From: UBA4416 sp020846025
GTDB taxonomy: Bacteria; Bacteroidota; Bacteroidia; B-17B0; Aurantibacillaceae
Length of the DNA stretch: 7,787 nt
Assembly (NCBI GenBank): GCA_963169295.1
Contig: CAUJDD010000090.1
Coordinates: forward strand, 1-7,787
Direction of reading: 5' to 3'
This document shows positions 1 to 5,437 of the stretch, in pieces; the first letter of the stretch is position 1, and each line of letters begins with the position of its first letter. The notes under the pieces were generated by a model, which ran no database searches, was not told the DNA's origin, and was given only the letters and a program-made list of their open reading frames with translations. The position numbers and the translations under genes are program-made.

Positions 1-1
1 A

Positions 2-157
2 AACGCAACTATTCAAATTAAAAATTACCTAGGTCAGCTTGTTTACGCTTCTGCTTTTACTTCTCAAATTAATTTATCGAACCTTTCTGCTGGCATGTAT
101 TTTTTAACTGTTGAGGAAAAAGACATTAAAAAAATAGTTAAGCTCATAAAAAATTAA
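2..157 (+). CDS. C-terminal end of a T9SS-secreted protein (type A sorting domain), 5' truncated
   Basis: Only the last 51 codons and the stop (TAA at 155-157) lie in the window; the start is beyond the left edge. The peptide contains GQLVYA, then a short strand ending NLSAGMYFLTVE, and finishes KKIVKLIKN. This is the usual layout of the T9SS C-terminal sorting domain: G(Q/R)LV, then LSxGxYFLxV, then a Lys-rich KIVK end. Such domains carry cargo across the outer membrane of Bacteroidota and are removed or linked to surface lipopolysaccharide. The functional part of the protein is missing, so its activity cannot be told. The stop codon lies at the left edge of a direct repeat found again at 1603-1650. 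Confidence is high for the sorting domain and nil for the specific product. Confidence 0.88.
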   Translation, partial: NATIQIKNYLGQLVYASAFTSQINLSNLSAGMYFLTVEEKDIKKIVKLIKN

Positions 158-203
158 CTCACACACTTAATTGTTTAGTAAGTTATAAGGCTGTTTTATA
201 TTT
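155..203 (+). repeat. Direct repeat, left copy flanking the Fic gene
   Basis: This stretch matches 1603-1650 without gaps up to about base 193, at a constant offset of 1448, and then with one missing T. A 23-base core (166-188 and 1614-1636) is identical. The flanking bases differ at a few positions, and similarity fades after about 203. The copy begins with the stop codon of the T9SS gene and covers its 3' untranslated region. Confidence 0.8.
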
Positions 204-284
204 CAATTTTTCTTTCTGTGTAATATATAATCTTGAACATAAATTAGGTATGTGTTCAATTTATTTAAAAAAATGAACATAACA

Positions 285-316
285 TTTGTAGATTAAAGAA
301 ATTGTACATATTTTTG
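285..316 (+). promoter_or_regulatory. Promoter of the Fic gene, Bacteroidota type
   Basis: TTTG at 285-288 (-33 box) is followed after 20 bases by TATTTTTG at 309-316, an exact fit to the Bacteroidota -7 box TAnnTTTG. Transcription would start near 322-325, giving a leader of about 18 bases before the ATG at 342. This is inferred from the consensus only. Confidence 0.65.
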
Positions 317-328
317 ATATATGTACAA
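302..328. promoter_or_regulatory. Candidate operator: 10-bp perfect inverted repeat over the Fic -7 box
   Basis: TTGTACATAT (302-311) is the exact reverse complement of ATATGTACAA (319-328), with 7 bases between. The left arm overlaps the -7 box and the right arm covers the expected transcription start, so a bound dimer would block the promoter. Related half-sites lie upstream: TTGAACATA (233-241), TGTTCAA (253-259) and ATGAACATA (273-281). The winged helix at the C-terminus of the Fic protein is a possible binder (autoregulation), but that is inference. Confidence 0.55.
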
Positions 329-341
329 ATATTTACAATAA

Positions 342-1463
342 ATGAACAAATTAAAAAAACCAATTTTTGACAGAAACATACCATATAATCAATTGCCGGA
401 TTTGCCACCGCCAGAGAGTATTATTGATAAAGAAATTCTTTTTAGGTGGGGGCTGGCTTCAAGGGCTTTAGCCGAATTGAATAAAAACATTATGCGGATT
501 CCAAATCCATTAATGTTAGTGAATACTATTTCACTACAAGAGGCACAAAGTTCTAGTGCTATTGAAAATATTTTTACAACTGAAGATGAGTTATATAAAG
601 CTGTATCCGACACTATAAAAGAAGATTCAGCAAACATGGCAACAAAAGAGGTTTTAAGGTATAGAGAAGCGCTGTGGGGAGGATATAATGCGCTAGTTAA
701 GAAAAAAACATTCGACAAAACAATAGCAATTAAACTATTTCAACAAATTAAAAACACTAAACAAGGTATTCGCCCACCCCAATCACAAGTTGTTATTAAG
801 AGGGGTCAGAGCGAGTTTAAACCAGGTGAAACTGTTTACACACCACCTCGAGGTGTTGGTATAATAGAAAAAAAATTAGATAATCTATTCGACTTTTTAA
901 ACGCAAGAGATGAATTTGATCCGCTTTTAAAAATGGCAATTGGACATTATCAATTTGAAGCAATACACCCTTTCGTAGATGGAAATGGAAGAGCGGGGCG
1001 TATTTTAAATTTATTATACTTGGTTGACCAAAAGCTATTATCGTATCCCGTTTTATATCTAAGTAAATATATAATTAATCATAAGGAAGATTATTACCAT
1101 CATTTATCAGGGGTTACACAAAGGAATGCGTGGAAACCATGGATATTGTTTATGCTACTGGCAGTGGAAGGAACAGCGAAAATAACCAACCAAAAAATTG
1201 ATGAAATTATGATTCAGATGGATTCGACATATAAGTACGCAAATTCAAAATTAAAATGGTATTCATTAGAATTAAATCAAGCCTTATTTTCACAACCTTA
1301 TATAAAACAAAAACTTGTTGGTAAAATAACAGGGGCAAGAAGCCGAACAACACTAACCAAATATATGATTCAATTAACGGAGCTTGGCATATTATCTGCA
1401 CAAGTAGAAGGCAGAGAGGTGTTTTATATAAACAACGATTTAATTCGAATTCTTGAATCTTAG
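342..1463 (+). CDS. Fic-family protein adenylyltransferase (class II, SoFic-like, with C-terminal winged helix)
   Basis: This 373-residue protein would transfer AMP from ATP to a hydroxyl side chain of target proteins in the cytoplasm; its target is unknown. The Fic catalytic loop HPFVDGNGRAGR is complete at residues 209-220 (His209 catalytic, Asp213 metal, Arg220 gamma-phosphate). The flap VYTPPRG is at about 165-171. An N-terminal inhibitory motif SSAIEN (71-76, Glu75) makes it a class II, self-inhibited Fic. Residues 1-100 look like the Fic N-terminal domain. Residues about 305-370 form a winged helix-turn-helix (RSRTTLTKYMIQLTELGIL). Length and layout match Shewanella oneidensis SoFic (about 372 residues). 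No separate antitoxin gene lies beside it, as expected when the inhibitory helix is built in. It has its own promoter and sits between direct repeats, opposite in strand to the genes on its right. The start at 342 follows the predicted promoter by about 18 bases. The family call is firm; the cellular role (stress control, toxin or defence) is open. Confidence 0.93.
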   Translation: MNKLKKPIFDRNIPYNQLPDLPPPESIIDKEILFRWGLASRALAELNKNIMRIPNPLMLVNTISLQEAQSSSAIENIFTTEDELYKAVSDTIKEDSANMATKEVLRYREALWGGYNALVKKKTFDKTIAIKLFQQIKNTKQGIRPPQSQVVIKRGQSEFKPGETVYTPPRGVGIIEKKLDNLFDFLNARDEFDPLLKMAIGHYQFEAIHPFVDGNGRAGRILNLLYLVDQKLLSYPVLYLSKYIINHKEDYYHHLSGVTQRNAWKPWILFMLLAVEGTAKITNQKIDEIMIQMDSTYKYANSKLKWYSLELNQALFSQPYIKQKLVGKITGARSRTTLTKYMIQLTELGILSAQVEGREVFYINNDLIRILES

Positions 1464-1482
1464 CAGTAGTGTTTTCTACTGC
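1463..1482 (+). terminator. Hairpin just after the Fic stop codon, possible terminator
   Basis: GCAGTAG (1463-1469) pairs with CTACTGC (1476-1482) around a 6-base loop, starting inside the Fic stop codon. A T run comes only at 1496-1500, 14 bases further on, so this is a weak intrinsic terminator; the hairpin itself is clear. Confidence 0.4.
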
Positions 1483-1521
1483 ATAGCAATAGAAATTTTT
1501 CTTGAAAAAGTCAATTGTGCC

Positions 1522-1542
1522 AGGGGTTTCCGACCAACCCCT
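1522..1542. repeat. GC-rich inverted repeat between Fic and the small CxxC gene
   Basis: AGGGGTT (1522-1528) is the exact reverse complement of AACCCCT (1536-1542), with a 7-base loop. It is strikingly GC-rich for an AT-rich gap. No T run follows on either strand, so it does not look like an intrinsic terminator. Its role is unknown. Confidence 0.55.
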
Positions 1543-1545
1543 CCC

Positions 1546-1605
1546 ATGAAAAAAACCTACTGTCTAATTACGGTTAAAAAACCATTTAAAATTGTTATGC
1601 AATAA
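1546..1605 (+). pseudogene. Possible remnant of a T9SS sorting-domain gene end
   Basis: A short frame ending in TAA at 1603-1605 encodes KKTYCLITVKKPFKIVMQ. It resembles the last stretch of T9SS sorting domains (xYxLxTVxx...KIVxQ) and the end of the gene at 2-157 (MYFLTVEEKDIKKIVKLIKN). Its stop aligns exactly, without gaps, with the stop at 155-157 when the two direct repeats are aligned. Nothing upstream of about 1549 resembles a sorting domain, so at most some 17 codons survive. The peptide match alone could be chance; the aligned stops and shared 3' flank are what support it. Confidence 0.4.
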
Positions 1606-1650
1606 TTCACGCGCTTAATTGTTTAGTAAGTTATAAAGCTGTTTATATTT
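1603..1650 (+). repeat. Direct repeat, right copy flanking the Fic gene
   Basis: This is the second copy of the repeat at 155-203, sharing a 23-base identical core at 1614-1636. It begins with the stop codon of the T9SS-tail-like remnant, so both copies have the layout stop codon plus 3' flank. The distance between copies is 1448 bases and encloses the whole Fic transcription unit. Confidence 0.8.
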
Positions 1651-1690
1651 TAGGGATTTTAGCTTGTAATAGGATTGCTAACAATCTATG

Positions 1691-1954
1691 TTAAACATCG
1701 TCTTCATCGCCAGTGTCTTTTCCTCTAATGTTTCTCCACAATGAGAGTAATTGTTTTCTGAAAATAAATGCCATTAAAACGTACGGAACAGCCATGAGAT
1801 ACAAAATACCCTGATTTAACCCGCCTGCTACTGAATTTTTTTGTCCAATACTACTTTCAACCGTTGCCTTACACATAGCACATTGTGCTTCCATACATAT
1901 TGGAAATAATATGAGTACAATAAGAACAAAAAAATTAATATAAGTGGTTTTCAT
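1691..1954 (-). CDS. Small exported CxxC protein with one membrane segment, function unknown
   Basis: The protein has 87 residues. A signal peptide or signal anchor covers residues 1-23 (hydrophobic NFFVLIVLILFPI, cleavage likely after MEA). The mature start QCAMCKATVES has Cys25 and Cys28 as a CxxC pair. GGLNQGILYLMAVPYVLMAFIF (about 44-65) is a second hydrophobic segment, followed by a basic stretch (RKQLLSLWRNIRGK) and an acidic tail (DEDDV). Short proteins with QCAMCxAxxES and GxNxGIxYLMxxPY recur, from memory, in Bacteroidota and are annotated as hypothetical. The layout suggests an inner-membrane protein with the cysteine pair on the periplasmic side, open to disulfide chemistry, metal or haem handling; none is proven. 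It lies downstream of tRNA-Leu on the same strand and converges with Fic. The start is the only ATG giving a proper signal sequence. Confidence 0.85.
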   Translation of the reverse strand: MKTTYINFFVLIVLILFPICMEAQCAMCKATVESSIGQKNSVAGGLNQGILYLMAVPYVLMAFIFRKQLLSLWRNIRGKDTGDEDDV

Positions 1955-1960
1955 ATTTTA

Positions 1961-1968
1961 CAAAGGTA
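1961..1968 (-). promoter_or_regulatory. -7 box in front of the small CxxC gene
   Basis: Read on the minus strand this is TACCTTTG, an exact TAnnTTTG box. No convincing -33 box lies at the right distance. The start codon at 1954 follows only 6 bases later, so a transcript from here would be leaderless or nearly so. The gene could instead be read from upstream through the tRNA. Confidence 0.3.
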
Positions 1969-2036
1969 AATGAAATTATAATTAAAAAAAACAGAGATCA
2001 AATGTTTGCATGAGCTTTCATTCTCACTCTGTTTTG

Positions 2037-2118
2037 TACCCGAAAGGGGACTCGAACCCCTAAGCCTTGCGGCATACGCACCTCAAGCGTACTTGTATAC
2101 CAATTCCAACATCCGGGC
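2037..2118 (-). tRNA. tRNA-Leu (anticodon GAG)
   Basis: The acceptor stem GCCCGGA (2118-2112) pairs with TTCGGGT, including two G-U pairs, and the discriminator base is A (2037). The anticodon stem TACGC/GCGTA encloses the loop TTGAGGT, with anticodon GAG at 2084-2082, reading CUC and CUU. A long variable arm (TGCCGCAAGGCT region) marks a class II tRNA, as expected for leucine. The T arm AGGGG-TTCGAGT-CCCCT is complete. The 3' CCA is not encoded. It lies between the barrel-protein gene and the small CxxC gene, on the same strand. Confidence 0.95.
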
Positions 2119-2168
2119 ATACTTTCTTGCAACAGCAAGAACAAACACTTGAGTGATTAACTTACAAC

Positions 2169-2198
2169 AAAAATGCTGATAATTTTTCAATTAGCATT
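2169..2198 (-). terminator. Possible terminator after the outer-membrane protein gene
   Basis: On the minus strand AATGCT pairs with AGCATT, and an inner AATT/AATT pair follows past a 3-base bulge. The sequence then runs TTTTTG. It sits about 20 bases past the stop codon at 2217 and before tRNA-Leu. The stem is short and bulged, so this is tentative. Confidence 0.4.
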
Positions 2199-2216
2199 CA
2201 TTATCTCAGCAAAATA

Positions 2217-2801
2217 TTATAAGCCAACATTAAACCCAATCTGTACAATTGGATTCTGGTAAGGCGATAAAGGTGTTTGGTTAATGTTATAAAAAATTGC
2301 GGCAATAAAACTTCCTCTATCTGAAAATTGTTGTCTAAATCCTCCACCTACTAAAATATTATCTACATAAACTCTTGCTTCTGGTAATACCGAACGGTAA
2401 TCAGGCACACTTAATCTTTCCCATGCTACTTGTGCAAATAGATTTTCAAGGATTAAATACCTAGCAAATACACCTCCACCATATACTGTACTAACATATT
2501 TCTGGTTATAAGCCTTATAACTATAATAGTTATAAGTACCTGTAACACCAAGCGAAAATTTTTTGGTAATTCTACAACCCAGTAAAGGGGATACGTTTAC
2601 ATAAGTAGTATTACCAAACCATGCCCCAAAGTTGCCGCCTAAATACAGCCTATCTTTTAATGAAGGAAAATCAGCATTTGTGTTTCTTTGTTCGGGTAAA
2701 TTATCATGAGGTTTTGGTGATAACGGTGCAGTTGCAGGCGTTTCTTGTGCATTCATTATTACAACAAACAACATAAATATGGTACACAGGCCTATTTTCA
2801 T
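2217..2801 (-). CDS. Outer-membrane beta-barrel protein (eight strands), function unknown
   Basis: The protein has 194 residues, with a signal peptide at 1-18 (cleavage near MNA-QE). A Pro-rich linker follows at about 20-45 (TPATAPLSPKPHDNLPEQ). Eight amphipathic strands can be picked out: RLYLGGNFGAWFG, TTYVNVSPLLGCRI, FSLGVTGTYNYYSY, STVYGGGVFARYLI, LFAQVAWERLSV, YVDNILVGGGFRQQF, GSFIAAIFYNI and the C-terminal IVQIGFNVGL. Length and strand count fit a small OmpX/OmpW-sized barrel. No enzyme motif is visible. The ATG overlaps by 4 bases the stop of the DUF4834-like gene upstream, so the two are probably co-transcribed and translationally coupled. Confidence is good for the barrel; the role (structural, adhesion, small pore) cannot be told. 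Confidence 0.82.
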   Translation of the reverse strand: MKIGLCTIFMLFVVIMNAQETPATAPLSPKPHDNLPEQRNTNADFPSLKDRLYLGGNFGAWFGNTTYVNVSPLLGCRITKKFSLGVTGTYNYYSYKAYNQKYVSTVYGGGVFARYLILENLFAQVAWERLSVPDYRSVLPEARVYVDNILVGGGFRQQFSDRGSFIAAIFYNINQTPLSPYQNPIVQIGFNVGL

Positions 2802-3013
2802 TCTTTTATTTCTTCATAGTCTACATATTCAGCATCCTTTGGATTATAAGTAGTTTTTTGAGAATTGGTATAATTTATAAATGTTTCCCCTTCTTTATGT
2901 TGTTTGGTTGTTGTTTGGTTGTGATTAGTCCTTTTTTGGGAAGTAGATTTAAATAAATTATAAATTTTCCAAACCAACCAAATCACAATTATAGTCCAAA
3001 TTATATCTCTCAT
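2798..3013 (-). CDS. Small single-TM protein, DUF4834-like
   Basis: The protein has 71 residues. An N-terminal membrane helix (about 3-20, IIWTIIVIWLVWKIYNLF) is followed by a basic, polar, probably disordered stretch (KSTSQKRTNHNQTTTKQ), and the protein ends with the acidic AEYVDYEEIKE. An N-terminal helix plus a C-terminal EYVDYEE motif is, as I recall it, the signature of the DUF4834 family of Bacteroidota; the family name is from memory. With the basic stretch after the helix, the tail should face the cytoplasm. The stop overlaps the start of the barrel-protein gene (2798-2801, ATGA), giving a two-gene unit. Its own promoter lies just upstream. Function unknown. Confidence 0.8.
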   Translation of the reverse strand: MRDIIWTIIVIWLVWKIYNLFKSTSQKRTNHNQTTTKQHKEGETFINYTNSQKTTYNPKDAEYVDYEEIKE

Positions 3014-3031
3014 TAGTCGCTAAATGAATCA

Positions 3032-3059
3032 CAAAGATACATGATTTATACTTTACAAA
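3032..3059 (-). promoter_or_regulatory. Promoter of the DUF4834-like / barrel-protein operon
   Basis: On the minus strand TTTG (3059-3056) is followed after 16 bases by TATCTTTG (3039-3032), an exact TAnnTTTG box. The spacer is a little short for the consensus. The start codon at 3013 lies 18 bases past the -7 box, giving a leader of about a dozen bases. The strong terminator at 3087-3120 separates this unit from the OmpA gene upstream, so an own promoter is needed. Confidence 0.5.
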
Positions 3060-3086
3060 TTGTAATTAACAATAATTGAGGAAAAC

Positions 3087-3120
3087 AAAAAACCCTTTCA
3101 GAATTTTGAAAGGGTTTTTT
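3087..3120 (-). terminator. Strong intrinsic terminator after the OmpA-family gene
   Basis: A 14-bp stem (bases 3087-3100 with 3107-3120, core AACCCTTTCA/TGAAAGGGTT) closes a 6-base loop. It is flanked by A and T runs, so it would work on both strands. It begins 16 bases past the OmpA-family stop codon on the minus strand, where it ends in TTTTTTGTTTT. Confidence 0.88.
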
Positions 3121-3135
3121 AAAAAGGCTAATTAA

Positions 3136-5259
3136 TTATTGCGCCTCAGTATTATCAGGAAGTTCTTCTGAATTTTCTTCACCTGATACTTGAGGTTTGT
3201 ACACTGGTTTATTAGTTTTTGGTGCATTAGGATCAACATAATCCCAACTTACAATACGGAATACTGTACGACGATTCTTTTGGTGCAAAGCTTCTTTTTC
3301 TTCTTTTGTTTTAGCTTTTGCAATTTGAGCATCAGTAATTAATAATTTTTTCTCGCCCCAACCTTTAAATTTCAAGCGCTCAATAGGAACTTTTTTCTCA
3401 TTCACTAAGTAATCCACACAAGATTTAGCACGAGCTTCTGATAAAATTTGGTTCTTTGCATCTGAACCACGACTATCTGTATGTGATTGTAATTCTACAA
3501 TAATAGTTGGGTTATCCATTAAAGTTTGATATAAGAAGTTTAATGAATCTTTAGAATTTAATGGTTTACGAGTATCGTTTGATTTGTCAGTTCCAGTAGG
3601 ATCAACTAATAATTCGGCTTTACCTAAAGCATATAATACCGCAGGGAAACGAATTTCTGCTTTTACAGGTGTAAGTACGAAATCTTTCACAAAGTCTTTT
3701 GATTCGTTTTCATCTACAGTAGTTAATTTACCCATATCCTTATTAGCTAAGAAACCTAGAACAAATGTTTTAGAAACAGTATTTTTATCTGTACCTACAG
3801 TTACTTCGTAAGTAGTATTTTCTTTTAGTTTAAAGTTGTATTTACCATCATCTCCTGTTTTAAATTCAAACATATCTCCATTTGAACCTTTTAAGTGAAT
3901 AAAGGCATTTTTTACCGGCTCATTAAACTCAGCACTCACTACAGTACCATTTAAGTTAAAGAAAAGTGGAGGTAGAATAAACGAATAAATATCGTCACTT
4001 CCCTTTCCACCTTCACGATTTGAAGTAAAATATCCTTTCACTTTTTTACCTTCGTAAATAATACCAAAATCATCGCCAGCCGAATTCATTGGGTATTTTA
4101 AGTTCTCAGGTGCTTTACTAAATTTACCACTGGCATCTTTTTCTGTTTTAAATATATCTAGGCCACCCATTCCTAAATGATAGTTTGAAGAGAAGTATAA
4201 AGTTTTATCATCTTCAGCGATAAAAGGATACATCTCATCACCTTGAGTATTAACAGTTGGGCCTAAATTTACAGGTTGTCCCCATGATTTAGACTTTTTA
4301 TCATAGGTACTCATCCAAATATCAGCACCACCATATCCACCTGGCATTTTAGAAGTAAAATATAATACATCACCTTTGATATTAATAGAAGGGTGAGCAA
4401 ATGCCACTGTATCAATGTTAAAGTTTAATAATTCAGGTTCAGCCCATGATGGTCCTTGTTTCTTACAAACATAAATTTGGCATTTTAGTTGTTTCCCTTT
4501 AGCCTCAGGGCAACGTGTCATAAACATTACATCTCCTTTTCTAGATACAGAAACAGAAGCTTCATTCATTTTAGAAACAATTGTAGTTGCTAATTGAGCA
4601 GGAGTACTCCATTTACCATTTTTATCTAATTTAGCTTCATATAAATCTGAGTGATTTTGACCATTTGTAACGTCAATACTTCCGTTAGCTCCTTGACGAG
4701 TAGAGGTGAAAATCAAACTGGTATATTTTTTATCTGCGTATGCAGGGCTAAAATCAGATTCTTTGGAGTTTAATAACACCATATTCTCAACCTTTATACG
4801 GGTTTCTGGTGTATTTTTAGCATCTTTCCATTGTTGAGCTAATTCACTTGATTTAACACCGTTTTCGCCACGTACATCTGAAGGTGCTAATTTTTTATAG
4901 TTATTATATTCAATAATAGCCTCCGGATATTTTTGTTGAGCTTTTAAAACATCTGCTAAGTTTAAATATACTATTGGATCAGCATATTTAGCTTTAATAG
5001 CTTTTTGATAATATGTTTCTGCACCTTTTAAATCATTAATTTTATGGTAAGAATCACCAGTTCTGTATAAAATTTTAGATTTAGCATCTGCCTTTTTTAC
5101 TTTTGTATAAGCTTGTTTATAAAGCTCAATCGCATTAAAATATTGATTATGAGCATAAGCATTATCTGCATCTTTTAAATAATTTTTTTGTGCAGATGCC
5201 GAAACAACAAAAGCTAAAATAGCTGTAGTGGATAGAAATAATCTTCTTAAGTTTTTCAT
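3136..5259 (-). CDS. PorE-like OmpA-family protein (TPR, beta-propeller, CRD, peptidoglycan-binding domain)
   Basis: The protein has 707 residues. A signal peptide covers 1-23 (cut near SASA-Q), with no lipobox cysteine. TPR repeats span about 28-150 (AYAHNQYFNAIELYKQAY; GAETYYQKAIKAKYADP; YPEAIIEYNNYKKLAP). A PD40-type beta-propeller covers about 160-430 (SDFSPAY...SLIFTSTR; VMFMTRCPE; LYFTSKMPGGYGGADIW; LYFSSNYHLGMGGLDIF; GYFTSNREGGKGSDDIY). A carboxypeptidase-regulatory (CRD) fold covers about 433-500. An OmpA C-terminal domain at about 535-670 has LQSHTDSRG with Asp595 and LSEAR with Arg610, the pair that holds diaminopimelate of peptidoglycan. The tail is acidic and Pro-rich. This domain order and length fit PorE (PG1058), which anchors the type IX secretion complex to peptidoglycan; OmpA paralogues of similar build exist, so the exact assignment is inference. 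It is transcribed in the same direction as glnA but has its own promoter and terminator. The protein acts in the periplasm at the outer membrane. Confidence 0.88.
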   Translation of the reverse strand: MKNLRRLFLSTTAILAFVVSASAQKNYLKDADNAYAHNQYFNAIELYKQAYTKVKKADAKSKILYRTGDSYHKINDLKGAETYYQKAIKAKYADPIVYLNLADVLKAQQKYPEAIIEYNNYKKLAPSDVRGENGVKSSELAQQWKDAKNTPETRIKVENMVLLNSKESDFSPAYADKKYTSLIFTSTRQGANGSIDVTNGQNHSDLYEAKLDKNGKWSTPAQLATTIVSKMNEASVSVSRKGDVMFMTRCPEAKGKQLKCQIYVCKKQGPSWAEPELLNFNIDTVAFAHPSINIKGDVLYFTSKMPGGYGGADIWMSTYDKKSKSWGQPVNLGPTVNTQGDEMYPFIAEDDKTLYFSSNYHLGMGGLDIFKTEKDASGKFSKAPENLKYPMNSAGDDFGIIYEGKKVKGYFTSNREGGKGSDDIYSFILPPLFFNLNGTVVSAEFNEPVKNAFIHLKGSNGDMFEFKTGDDGKYNFKLKENTTYEVTVGTDKNTVSKTFVLGFLANKDMGKLTTVDENESKDFVKDFVLTPVKAEIRFPAVLYALGKAELLVDPTGTDKSNDTRKPLNSKDSLNFLYQTLMDNPTIIVELQSHTDSRGSDAKNQILSEARAKSCVDYLVNEKKVPIERLKFKGWGEKKLLITDAQIAKAKTKEEKEALHQKNRRTVFRIVSWDYVDPNAPKTNKPVYKPQVSGEENSEELPDNTEAQ

Positions 5260-5285
5260 AGTTAAAATTTAAACTTTATAAGGTG

Positions 5286-5315
5286 CTAAGATATATATTT
5301 TTTTAAAACTGCAAA
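5286..5315 (-). promoter_or_regulatory. Promoter of the OmpA-family gene
   Basis: On the minus strand TTTG (5315-5312) is followed after 18 bases by TATCTTAG (5293-5286), one mismatch from TAnnTTTG. The start codon at 5259 lies 26 bases past the -7 box, leaving a leader of about 20 bases. Confidence 0.45.
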
Positions 5316-5355
5316 AATTTTGAACATTTTTTTCACTATGATAAATTTCAGTTAA

Positions 5356-5413
5356 ATCAGATTCTTAAAGTTACAGCAAAAACTCTCACCTCAAATTACT
5401 TAAAGAATCTGAT
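5356..5413. repeat. 11-bp inverted repeat between glnA and the OmpA-family gene
   Basis: ATCAGATTCTT (5356-5366) is the exact reverse complement of AAGAATCTGAT (5403-5413), 36 bases apart. Transcribed from glnA it would form a long stem-loop starting 24 bases past the stop codon. No clear T run follows, so it may be a 3' stabilising hairpin or a protein site rather than an intrinsic terminator. Confidence 0.5.
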
Positions 5414-5421
5414 AATCAAAC

Positions 5422-5433
5422 AATTGTACAATT
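5422..5433. repeat. 12-base palindrome next to the glnA stop codon
   Basis: AATTGTACAATT reads the same on both strands and lies 4 bases past the glnA stop. Its centre TTGTACAA shares the TTGTAC half-site of the Fic operator candidate at 302-328. A chance match is quite possible in AT-rich DNA. Confidence 0.35.
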
Positions 5434-5437
5434 TAAT

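Noticed and set aside
342..1463. Doc-type toxin of a Phd-Doc pair
   Set aside because: Doc proteins are about 125 residues with a separate antitoxin and kinase-type loop changes. This protein is 373 residues, has the canonical GNGR loop, a built-in inhibitory motif and a winged helix, and no partner gene.
155..1650. Direct repeats as ends of an insertion sequence or transposon
   Set aside because: The repeats are direct, imperfect and long, with no transposase or terminal inverted repeats between them. They begin at gene ends, which fits duplicated gene termini better.
1673..1687. Hairpin GATTG/CAATC just after the CxxC gene stop as its terminator
   Set aside because: The stem is only 5-6 bp and no T run follows on the minus strand, so it was not listed as a feature.
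2037..2118. tRNA-Leu as an integration site for the Fic cassette
   Set aside because: I see no second copy of the tRNA 3' end near Fic and no integrase. The AGGGGTT at 1522-1528 only loosely resembles the T arm, and the direct repeats around Fic do not include tRNA sequence.
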